Assembly (NCBI GenBank): GCA_021531795.1
Contig: JADYUL010000001.1
Span: 186,001 to 250,000 of the forward strand
From: Lacrimispora saccharolytica
GTDB lineage: Bacteria > Bacillota > Clostridia > Lachnospirales > Lachnospiraceae
Length of the DNA: 64,000 nt
Reading direction: 5' to 3'
Below the pieces are notes generated by a model, which saw only the letters and a list, made by a program, of their open reading frames with translations, was not told the origin of the DNA and did no database searches. The translations under genes and the position numbers were made by a program. This document shows, piece after piece, positions 36,327 through 43,059 of the stretch; position 1 is the stretch's first letter; every line of letters begins with the position of its first letter.

Positions 36327-36332
36327 TTTATT

Positions 36333-36356
36333 TTCAGATTTACTCTGAAGCGTTTT
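36333..36356 (+). terminator. Second small hairpin with T-run at the copy 1 right boundary
   Basis: TTCAGA (36333-36338), 5-base loop, TCTGAA (36344-36349), then GCGTTTTTT. It was created where the element's right end is joined to foreign sequence. It may be a chance product of the deletion. Confidence 0.4.
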
Positions 36357-36366
36357 TTCTAATATT

Positions 36367-36909
36367 TTATCGACTTTTGGTAAGGAGTGCAAAGATTGTT
36401 TTGCGCCCGATAAAACTGATGATACGAGTGATATAAATTCCGACAAGGCTGCCGCACGTGTCAATCATGACATCGCGTTTGGAAGGTGTTCTGCCCGCGA
36501 CAAAGCTTTGGTGGTATTCATCGAAGCATGCAAAGCCAAAGCAAAACAGTCCCGCCAGAAATACCAAGGCAAATCCCCTGACACCGTAGACATACAGTGG
36601 AAGCGCAACCGTGCAGGCGAACACAAGATATTCGGAAAAATGTGCGAGCTTTCTGACATAAAAATGATATTTTGAAACAGCCGCTTCGATGCCCTCATCG
36701 GATAAATTTTTGTCAAGGAGCTTATCGGCAACGATGACGATTTCCTTGGTCACCTTGTAGCTGAGCTGTACACTCTGCGCGCCCTCCTGGGCACTGAAGG
36801 AAAAAATGAAATACATCATAAGCAGTGCAGGTATAAAAGAGAGCGGTTTGAGTACAATCCGCAACAGTGTTTTGATAAATAACCATATATAATGAATCAG
36901 TTTGCGCAT
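36367..36909 (-). CDS. VanZ-family membrane protein
   Basis: A 180-residue protein with about four membrane helices. VanZ motifs are 'VRKLAHFSEYLVFA' and 'ACFDEYHQSFVAGRTPSKRD' followed by 'MIDTCGSLVG'. VanZ gives low-level teicoplanin resistance in van clusters, but most VanZ-like proteins are chromosomal and uncharacterised, and no other van gene is here. It has its own ribosome site (CGGAGAG) and a strong promoter on the minus strand. It lies inside the composite transposon, transcribed away from the channel gene. Confidence 0.88.
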   Translation of the reverse strand: MRKLIHYIWLFIKTLLRIVLKPLSFIPALLMMYFIFSFSAQEGAQSVQLSYKVTKEIVIVADKLLDKNLSDEGIEAAVSKYHFYVRKLAHFSEYLVFACTVALPLYVYGVRGFALVFLAGLFCFGFACFDEYHQSFVAGRTPSKRDVMIDTCGSLVGIYITRIISFIGRKTIFALLTKSR

Positions 36910-36955
36910 GAAGCTCTCCGATCGTTATCATAACATATCAAAAATTTTGTGGTTT

Positions 36956-36984
36956 ATACTAGCACCCAAATGGGGATGTGTCAA
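36956..36984 (-). promoter_or_regulatory. Promoter of the vanZ-like gene
   Basis: On the minus strand: TTGACA (36984-36979), a 17-base spacer, TAGTAT (36961-36956) with TGC extension. Confidence 0.7.
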
Positions 36985-37016
36985 TATTTGGATTGGCAGT
37001 TATACAAATCGTATTG

Positions 37017-37045
37017 TTGCGAATTTGTGCGTTTCGTGCTATTTT
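37017..37045 (+). promoter_or_regulatory. Candidate promoter of the formate/nitrite channel gene
   Basis: TTGCGA (37017-37022), 17-base spacer, TATTTT (37040-37045) with TGC extension, about 70 bases before the start codon. Confidence 0.45.
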
Positions 37046-37115
37046 GTTTAGGTGTATGTGACAGGGCGGACCTGCCACGGCAAAACAAAAGAAAGAAAGA
37101 TAGAGGGGTTAGCAA

Positions 37116-37958
37116 ATGAACATTTTTAATTCACCGGTCGAAGTTGTAAAGGCCAATATCGGCGCCGGTAAAACAAAGGGTGATCTGCCGCTTATCAAAA
37201 TGATACTGCTCGGTATTCTGGCAGGCGCATTCATTGCAATCGGAGGAGAAGCAAGCAATCTGGCAGTGCATGGAATCAGCGATGTAGGACTCGCACGCAC
37301 GCTCGCAGGTGCGATTTTCCCGGTCGGACTCATGATGATTGTGTTAATCGGTGGCGAATTATTTACAGGAAACTGTATGATTATTATGGCGGTTCTTGCC
37401 AAAGAGACGACATGGCTCAAATACATAAGAAACCTTGTGGTTGTATTTTTCTCAAACCTTGTCGGTGCGCTGATTGTGGACATCCTTGTTTTTTATTCGG
37501 GACAGTGGAATTACTCTGGTGGCGGACTTGGTGCGTACACGATTAAGGTCGCTTACGGAAAAGTGAACCTTGGCTTTGGTCAGTGTATTGCCAGCGGCAT
37601 TATGTGTAATATCCTCGTCTGTGTTGCTGTACTGATGGCGATTGCAGCAAAAGATATTGCCGGTAAAATCCTGGCGATTTTCTTCCCAATCTGGGCGTTT
37701 GTTATTTCAGGATTTGAGCACTGCGTTGCCAATATGTTTTATATTCCGGCAGGTATCCTTGCTGCAAGTAATGCGTCTTATGTGGAAAAGGCAGGCGAAC
37801 TCTACGGCTTGACGGAGCAGCAGTGTGCGAGCGTCAATGCCTCGTCAATGGTTGGAAACATGATTCCTGTTACCATCGGAAACATCATCGGTGGTGCCAT
37901 TTTTGTCGGAGCATTCCTGTACCTTATCCATATCAGGAACTGGAACAAAGAGAAATAA
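37116..37958 (+). CDS. Formate/nitrite transporter (FNT) family channel
   Basis: Pentameric membrane channel for small monovalent anions such as formate, nitrite or hydrosulfide. The protein has 280 residues with six membrane helices. 'GGELFTGNCMI' holds the conserved Thr-Gly of the pore loop and 'SGFEHCVANMFYIP' the central His. Family names such as FocA, NirC or FdhC cannot be separated safely by eye. AGAGGGG is upstream of the ATG. A hairpin ccggaggca/tgcctccgg follows directly and is cut off from its T-run by IS copy 2. Carried inside the transposon as the likely cargo gene. Confidence 0.92.
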   Translation: MNIFNSPVEVVKANIGAGKTKGDLPLIKMILLGILAGAFIAIGGEASNLAVHGISDVGLARTLAGAIFPVGLMMIVLIGGELFTGNCMIIMAVLAKETTWLKYIRNLVVVFFSNLVGALIVDILVFYSGQWNYSGGGLGAYTIKVAYGKVNLGFGQCIASGIMCNILVCVAVLMAIAAKDIAGKILAIFFPIWAFVISGFEHCVANMFYIPAGILAASNASYVEKAGELYGLTEQQCASVNASSMVGNMIPVTIGNIIGGAIFVGAFLYLIHIRNWNKEK

Positions 37959-37966
37959 GATGAGAA

Positions 37967-37988
37967 AAGCCGGAGGCATGCCTCCGGG
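37967..37988 (+). terminator. Terminator hairpin of the FNT gene, interrupted by IS copy 2
   Basis: Perfect 18-base palindrome ccggaggcatgcctccgg preceded by AAAAG, as in a terminator whose right arm should be followed by CTTTT. Instead the left inverted repeat of IS copy 2 begins at 37989. Confidence 0.6.
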
Positions 37989-38058
37989 TCAGAGTGTAGA
38001 CAAAGTCCACAGTTTAGGCTGTGGGCTTTTCTTTATGCTTTCATAACAATATAAGAAG

Positions 38059-39008
38059 ATGCAGAAACGAATTGCGCATCAGGAAGCATTGTTCTATGCG
38101 GATATACTTCGAAAAGATATCGATGCTGACAGAGAAGAACACGGCAAGAAGCCACTGAAAAATAAAGATAACGATGATGATGGTTCGGGTGGCTCTGGTG
38201 GTTCTGGTGGTTCTGATGACTTTAAGGATTATACCGATGATGTTCCGCTTGATGGGAAAGAAATCAAATGCAGTACGACCGATCCTGAAAGTGGTTGGTT
38301 TCATAAAGGCGAACACAAAAATGTTTTGCATATGGGATTGAGACTGCCTGCGATAAACACGGTTGGATTATAGATTTCACTGTTAATCCAGGCAACGAAC
38401 ATGATTCTCGTACCTTCAAAGGTTTATATGACAAACTCAAAAATACAGGTATGGAATACTGTGTTGTGGATGCCGGATATAAAACACCTGCAATAGCAAA
38501 ACTGCTAATAGATGATGGTGTAAAACCTGTTTTCCCTTATAAACGTCCTATGACAAAAGAAGGATTTTTCCCTAAATACCAATACGTATATGATGAGTAT
38601 AACGATTGCTATATATGTCCGAATGACCAGCTTTTGACTTATAGCACTACTAATAGAGATGGCTATCGGGAATACAAAAGTTGTGGACATATTTGTGAAA
38701 GTTGTAAATATTTATCGCAGTGTACCGCCAGCAGAAATCATGTAAAGGTTGTTACACGACATGTTTGGGAAGATTACATGGAAGCCTGCGAAGATATCAG
38801 ACATACAGACGGTATGAAAGTTTTATATTCGCATCGAAAAGAGACGATAGAACGAATCTTTGGAACTGCTAAAGAAAACCATGGATTCAGATACACACAA
38901 ATGTATGGCAAGGCGCGGATGAGAATGAAAGTCGCACTTACCTTTGCGTGCATGAATTTGAAAAAGCTTGCGAAATGCAAGCAGGAATGGGGATTACAAA
39001 TGGCCTAA
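38059..39008 (+). pseudogene. IS1182-family transposase, truncated and frameshifted (copy 2)
   Basis: Same sequence as copy 1, including the missing N-terminus and the frame break near 38319-38324. That both copies carry the same lesions shows the damage came before the copying. First fragment 38059-38373, second from about 38320 to 39008 in the other frame. Confidence 0.85.
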
Positions 39009-39025
39009 TAATAGGTCATTTTTTC
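39000..39025 (+). terminator. Terminator overlapping transposase stop (copy 2)
   Basis: Same hairpin and T-run as at 36301-36326. Confidence 0.65.
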
Positions 39026-39119
39026 TTTATTTTCAGATTTACATTTATATTTTATGAAAAAACTAAGAAAAGCAGCACAAGAAGCTATGCTTCTCGATGC
39101 TGCTTTGTCTACAGTCTGA

Positions 39120-39148
39120 ATATCCCCCTTTGTGAAGGGGGTATTTTG
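39120..39148 (+). terminator. Right copy of the duplicated rplT terminator
   Basis: Stem ccccctt / aaggggg, loop TGTG, followed by TATTTTG. It is the complete form of the rplT terminator and directly follows the right inverted repeat (direct repeat 39120-39144). Confidence 0.8.
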
Positions 39149-39241
39149 TTGGGATAAAAGCCTTTATCGTAATATGGGGAAGGCGGTTTGGGGTCTCGGT
39201 AATGATATAGCGCAGAATTATAGAAAAAAACAAAATATGTG

Positions 39242-39271
39242 TTGACAAATTAGCAATTAGTTTAGTATACT
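39242..39271 (+). promoter_or_regulatory. Promoter of the tRNA-Val/tRNA-Met genes
   Basis: Perfect TTGACA (39242-39247), 18-base spacer, TATACT (39266-39271). It ends 21 bases before tRNA-Val. Confidence 0.7.
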
Positions 39272-39292
39272 AGCCTAGTCGGTTGTAAATAA

Positions 39293-39365
39293 GGGGTCTT
39301 AGCTCAGCTGGGAGAGCATCTGCCTTACAAGCAGAGGGTCACAGGTTCGAGCCCTGTAGGCCCCA
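39293..39365 (+). tRNA. tRNA-Val (anticodon TAC)
   Basis: Acceptor stem GGGGTCT / AGGCCCC, D-arm AGCTCAGCTGGGAGAGC, anticodon loop CTTACAA within CTGC/GCAG (anticodon TAC), T-arm ACAGGTTCGAGCCCTGT, discriminator A. CCA is not encoded. Confidence 0.96.
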
Positions 39366-39389
39366 TTATTTAACTGATATAATAAATAT

Positions 39390-39463
39390 GGCGAGATGGC
39401 TCAACTGGCTAGAGCGTCCGGTTCATACCCGGGAGGTTGAGAGTTCGAGTCTCTCTCTCGCTA
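39390..39463 (+). tRNA. tRNA-Met (anticodon CAT, elongator type)
   Basis: Acceptor stem GGCGAGA / TCTCGCT with a G-T first pair, D-arm GGCTCAACTGGCTAGAGC, anticodon loop TTCATAC (CAT), T-arm GAGAGTTCGAGTCTCTC, discriminator A. The first pair and lack of the GGG/CCC anticodon stem point to elongator Met rather than initiator. Ile2 with lysidine is the less likely alternative. Confidence 0.88.
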
Positions 39464-39466
39464 TTT

Positions 39467-39495
39467 AAGACTTCTGAATATCGGAAGTCTTTTTG
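39467..39495 (+). terminator. Intrinsic terminator after the tRNA pair
   Basis: 8-bp stem aagacttc / gaagtctt followed by TTTTTG. It ends 40 bases before the converging acyltransferase stop. Confidence 0.8.
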
Positions 39496-39534
39496 TTTTG
39501 CAAAGACTAAACAGAAACGCCACATTATCAATAA

Positions 39535-40515
39535 TCACAGACGGACAAGTTCTCTGATTATTACTATCCTGCGCATAATGCATGAAGCAATTCCGCTAAG
39601 AAGTGTAATTATCACAAAAAAGATTACAGCCGATAATGTACCTGAAGGTGTGTATACGGAGGATGCCCCGGCAAGCAGAATCGGATGAATAATGAAGATG
39701 CCGAGGGTAAGCGGTTCTATGCGTGTAGCAGCTTTTTTTACCAAGGCGCTTAGCGGCACTCTAAGCAGTAAGGTAAAGAGCAGGCAGTACCAGATAATGG
39801 AGGTAATGTCATCATAGAAGAGATCTGCGATCCTCTCATGTATGAGGTACAAGCCAACCTTCTTCTCGACTATGTTGTTAACAAAGGCAAATACAGCAGT
39901 AAGTACTGAATGAAGCCATAGTGGAATGTTTAGTAGCTTATCAAAATATGAAGTGGTGCACAGACCGCCGAACAGGAAGAACATAAGCCAGGTCCAGATT
40001 CTAAGGGTCTGAGGTACATACTTTTGAATCGAGTAACCTCTTACCATGGACATAATGCTTATTGTAACCGAGATTAATACAAGAATCACAACAAGGATTA
40101 AATGCAGTAGGGGGCGGTTTTTTATGAGGTGATGGATAAGCGGGAGTGCGAGGTAGATGATAATCAGCGCACCGAAATACCAGAAATGCCACAGATAACC
40201 CTTCTGGAAGAGGCAGTTAACGCATAATCTTATCGGGTTAACGAATTTGTGGCGAAGAACCATTACCGGAAGAATAATAAGTAAGTTCCAGCATACTACG
40301 ATTTTGAGCAGACTAAGGATTTTTGTAAAGGCGTAGGCAGGCGTGATACCGGACTTATTAAACATCAGGTAGCCGTTGACCATCATGAAAAGCGGAACGG
40401 CAAAATCACAGAAATAGTAGATTGAATAATTGACCATGCCGATAGCGTGAAGACCGACTACTCCAATAGAGGCCAACACCTTTACAAGGTCAAGATTGAC
40501 ATTTCGATTACTCAT
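39535..40515 (-). CDS. Acyltransferase 3 family membrane protein
   Basis: An integral membrane protein of 326 residues with about ten helices, of the family that O-acylates cell-surface sugars and lipids (OafA/NodX type). The N-terminal 'RNVNLDLVKVLASIGVVGLH' carries the conserved Asp and His of the family, 'FAVPLFMMVNGYLMF' follows, and 'HFWYFGALIIIYLALP' is the usual central helix. The start at 40515 has TGGAGGG 8 bases upstream; the longer frame from 40605 lacks a site. The substrate is unknown. Confidence 0.85.
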   Translation of the reverse strand: MSNRNVNLDLVKVLASIGVVGLHAIGMVNYSIYYFCDFAVPLFMMVNGYLMFNKSGITPAYAFTKILSLLKIVVCWNLLIILPVMVLRHKFVNPIRLCVNCLFQKGYLWHFWYFGALIIIYLALPLIHHLIKNRPLLHLILVVILVLISVTISIMSMVRGYSIQKYVPQTLRIWTWLMFFLFGGLCTTSYFDKLLNIPLWLHSVLTAVFAFVNNIVEKKVGLYLIHERIADLFYDDITSIIWYCLLFTLLLRVPLSALVKKAATRIEPLTLGIFIIHPILLAGASSVYTPSGTLSAVIFFVIITLLSGIASCIMRRIVIIRELVRL

Positions 40516-40536
40516 ATGTAAATCCCTCCATGAAAC

Positions 40537-40565
40537 ATTGTATAGTAGTGCGTATAATCTGACAA
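40537..40565 (-). promoter_or_regulatory. Promoter of the acyltransferase gene
   Basis: On the minus strand TTGTCA (40565-40560), 17-base spacer, TACAAT (40542-40537). Confidence 0.5.
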
Positions 40566-40658
40566 GGATGTAAAAACTATCCTTAGGAATGGTTGAATTT
40601 GTCAATTTATTGTGATAAATTATTTTTAGATTTCGTTTATTTTATTTAGGAAGAAATA

Positions 40659-41192
40659 ATGAATTATAATGATTTTCTGACACAGCTTTTGAACGGTTAC
40701 AGGAACAATTATGATATAGAAGAGTATGGCGACAGAAAAGAGGGTCTGATTGCCACCGCTCACATGCATGTGGAGGAATATCAGTGTGCCGTATTCAAGG
40801 AATGTAAGATGTGGACTGCGGATGCAGACGAATATGTTTATATTTACAGGGTTCAAAGGCTTGATGCTGAGAGTGCCACACGTATAATCAATGAGACGCA
40901 TGACGACGGAATGCCTAAGATTGACCTTGATCATGTCAGTTTCAAGAATCAGCATATGTGTACACATCTGGTTGCACTTATTATCGCAGATGAGGCTGAT
41001 GCAGAGGCGATAAAGGTAATAAAGAAGTGCAAGATATATAAGAATTTCATGTTCTCGCTTAAGGGTTGGATGGAGATGCACACGGCACTTATCACTCTAG
41101 GCGATAATAAGATTTATCATAACAGATACGGTAAATCTACAGGGGACTATATTAAGATGCATATTGACCATTATATGGCCAAGTGTAAATAA
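40659..41192 (+). CDS. Hypothetical protein
   Basis: A soluble 177-residue protein I do not recognise. No signal peptide, membrane helix or catalytic motif is visible. It begins 'MNYNDFLTQLLNGYRNNYDI' after AGGAAG. The composition is rich in Asp, His, Lys and Met, with His-containing stretches 'TAHMHVEEYQ', 'DLDHVSFKNQHMCTH' and 'KMHIDHYMAKC'. It precedes cstA by 29 bases and is probably co-transcribed with it. Codon use and ribosome site look native, so the gene is likely real. Confidence 0.7.
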   Translation: MNYNDFLTQLLNGYRNNYDIEEYGDRKEGLIATAHMHVEEYQCAVFKECKMWTADADEYVYIYRVQRLDAESATRIINETHDDGMPKIDLDHVSFKNQHMCTHLVALIIADEADAEAIKVIKKCKIYKNFMFSLKGWMEMHTALITLGDNKIYHNRYGKSTGDYIKMHIDHYMAKCK

Positions 41193-41221
41193 ATTTTTTA
41201 ATGTAGAAGGAGATAGTAGTA

Positions 41222-42955
41222 ATGAATGGATTATTGTTACTCATCATCTGTGTCGCATTACTTGTTGTAGGTTACATCTTCTACGGTGGATATCTTTGCA
41301 AGAAATGGGGCGTAGGTGAATCCGATGAGCCTACACCGGCTCACACAATGGAGGATGGCGTGGACTATGTTCCTGCTAAGGCTCCTGTCCTTATGGGACA
41401 TCACTTCTCTTCAATCGCAGGTGCAGGTCCTATTACAGGTCCTATCAGCGCCCTTGGCTTAGGCTTTGGCTGGCTTGCCTGTGCACTCTGGATTGTAATC
41501 GGTGGTATTTTCTTCGGTGGTGTTCATGACTTTGGTGCTCTTGTTGCATCTGTTCGTCATGGCGGTAAGTCAATCGGAGAGATTATCTCAGCAAACATGT
41601 CAAGAAGAGCAAAGAGATTGTTTATCATTTTCGCTTATCTGACACTTATCCTTGTAGTAGCTGCATTTGCATCAATCGTAGCAAGTACATTCGCAGGCGA
41701 TGTCAAGGTTGACGGCAAGTATACAGGTATTATCGATAAGGCAGCAACAACAGCTAACGCTCAGGTTGCCATGGTTTCACTGTTATTCATCCTGATTGCT
41801 ATCGTATTCGGTTTCTGCGTATACCGTAAGAATGCTCCCATGCTTTTATCATCAGTTATCGGTGTGCTTGCAATCGTAGCAATCATTGCAATTGGTCTTA
41901 ACTGGCATCCGCTTTACCTTACCAACAATCAGTGGATGATCGTTGTAGGTATTTATATTGCTATTGCATCAGTAACTCCTGTATGGATTCTGTTACAGCC
42001 AAGAGATTACCTGTCAAGCTTCCTGCTTTATGCTATGCTTGGACTTGCTCTTATTGGTATTGTCCTGTCACATCCATCACTTAATGCGCTTCCTGTAATT
42101 CAGAGTGCAGAGTGTACTACTCCTGTATTCCCTGTTCTGTTTACAACAATCGCTTGTGGTGCTATTTCAGGTTTCCACTCACTTGTATCTTCGGGTACAA
42201 CATCTAAGCAGCTTGACAAGGAGTCAGATGCTAAGCCTATCGCCTACGGTGGTATGCTTCTTGAGTGTGTACTTGCTATCATGACAGTTGTAGCAGTAGG
42301 TTATGCTTATGCTTACAACCAGGCTAATCCGGATACAGCTCTTCAGGGTGCTACAGCTATCTTCGGTGGTGGTATTGCACACATGGTTGATGATGCTATT
42401 CCGGGAACATACAACGTATTGTTTACATTACTTGTACTTACATACTCAGCTTTCTGTCTTACATCTCTTGATACAGCAACAAGACTTGCTAGATTCATGT
42501 TCCAGGAGTTCTGGATTGATTCTACAAAGGGTGAGACACCTGAGAATGTTACAGGATTCAAGAAGTTCATCTCTAATCCTTACGTAGCAACAATCATCAC
42601 AGTAATTCTTGGCATTGTACTTGGTATGAACGGCTATGCTAAGATCTGGGCTCTGTTCGGATCAGCTAACCAGCTCCTTGCAGCTATCGGCTTGCTTGCA
42701 GTAGCTACATGGCTTGGTAACATTGGAAAGAACAACAACATGTTCCTCATCCCAATGGCATTCATGCTTGTGGTAACAATCAGTTCACTTCTTATCAATA
42801 CTAAGACTCAGATTGCTGCAATTACAGCAGGCGGTGCAGACTGGGGTCCTTGGGCTCAGGCCATCATCGGTATCCTTCTTGTAGTACTTGCTGTAATCCT
42901 TGCAATCGAGGGTGTTCAGACAATCGTATCTGCTAAGAAGAAGGCTAACGCATAA
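41222..42955 (+). CDS. cstA: CstA family transporter (carbon starvation protein; peptide or pyruvate uptake)
   Basis: A large membrane protein of 577 residues with about 16 hydrophobic segments. It has the CstA signatures 'DGVDYVPAKAPVLMGHHFSS', 'AGAGPITGPI', 'GVHDFGALVASVRHGGKSIG', 'GFHSLVSSGTTSKQL' and 'LTSLDTATRLARFMFQE'. E. coli CstA imports peptides and pyruvate; which applies here is unknown. It is shorter than E. coli CstA (701) and matches the Firmicute short form. GAAGGAG precedes the ATG, and a strong terminator follows. Confidence 0.93.
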   Translation: MNGLLLLIICVALLVVGYIFYGGYLCKKWGVGESDEPTPAHTMEDGVDYVPAKAPVLMGHHFSSIAGAGPITGPISALGLGFGWLACALWIVIGGIFFGGVHDFGALVASVRHGGKSIGEIISANMSRRAKRLFIIFAYLTLILVVAAFASIVASTFAGDVKVDGKYTGIIDKAATTANAQVAMVSLLFILIAIVFGFCVYRKNAPMLLSSVIGVLAIVAIIAIGLNWHPLYLTNNQWMIVVGIYIAIASVTPVWILLQPRDYLSSFLLYAMLGLALIGIVLSHPSLNALPVIQSAECTTPVFPVLFTTIACGAISGFHSLVSSGTTSKQLDKESDAKPIAYGGMLLECVLAIMTVVAVGYAYAYNQANPDTALQGATAIFGGGIAHMVDDAIPGTYNVLFTLLVLTYSAFCLTSLDTATRLARFMFQEFWIDSTKGETPENVTGFKKFISNPYVATIITVILGIVLGMNGYAKIWALFGSANQLLAAIGLLAVATWLGNIGKNNNMFLIPMAFMLVVTISSLLINTKTQIAAITAGGADWGPWAQAIIGILLVVLAVILAIEGVQTIVSAKKKANA

Positions 42956-42986
42956 ACGTCTGTGATTAACAAAAAATAAGATTTTC

Positions 42987-43023
42987 ATACTCCTCGGGAT
43001 TTATTTCCGAGGAGTATTTTGTT
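42987..43023 (+). terminator. Intrinsic terminator after cstA
   Basis: Perfect 11-bp stem atactcctcgg / ccgaggagtat, 9-base loop, then TTTTGTTG. Confidence 0.85.
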
Positions 43024-43024
43024 G

Positions 43025-43033
43025 TGTTATAAT
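43025..43033 (+). promoter_or_regulatory. Extended -10 promoter of rqcH
   Basis: TGTTATAAT with a perfect TATAAT at 43028-43033. The -35 would fall in the cstA terminator and is weak (TTTCCG, 18 bases). Confidence 0.5.
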
Positions 43034-43059
43034 AAGGGCTGTGATTTATCGGAGGAAAT

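Larger units (their letters stand above)
35290..36349 (+). mobile_element. IS1182-like element, copy 1 (right end deleted)
   Basis: Identical by eye to copy 2 from its left terminus to base 36343. It then lacks about 70 bases of the right end and keeps only ACTCTGAA, the outermost part of a right inverted repeat. A hairpin CCACAG/CTGTGG with a T-tract at 35307-35333 lies just inside the left end and would stop transcripts entering from outside. The deleted right end means this copy could not move alone. Confidence 0.75.
35290..39119. mobile_element. Composite transposon of two IS1182-like elements carrying vanZ-like and formate/nitrite-channel genes
   Basis: Outer ends are inverted repeats: 35290-35306 (TCAGAGTGTAGACAAAG) and 39103-39119 (CTTTGTCTACAGTCTGA), 16 of 17 matching. 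Inside are two directly repeated elements of 1054 identical-looking bases, offset by 2699. Between them lie a minus-strand vanZ-like gene with its own promoter and a plus-strand FNT-channel gene. Flanks show 23-25 bp direct repeats of the rplT terminator hairpin, as expected for target duplication. Both transposase copies are broken, so present mobility would need a helper transposase. The internal genes look somewhat more GC-rich than the flanks. Confidence 0.8.
37989..39119 (+). mobile_element. IS1182-like element, copy 2 (complete ends)
   Basis: 1131 bp, with left repeat TCAGAGTGTAGACAAAG (37989-38005) and right repeat 39103-39119. The right 77 bases, absent from copy 1, contain a nested hairpin (AAAGCAGCA/TGCTGCTTT enclosing AGAAGC/GCTTCT). 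Shorter than typical IS1182 elements because the transposase N-terminus is missing. Confidence 0.78.

Noticed and set aside
36367-36909. Glycopeptide resistance determinant
   Set aside because: A lone VanZ-family protein without vanHAX or regulators does not support a resistance call.
36907-37050. 47-codon plus-strand frame between the vanZ-like and FNT genes
   Set aside because: It overlaps the vanZ-like start and both promoters, lacks a ribosome site and shows no recognisable protein character.
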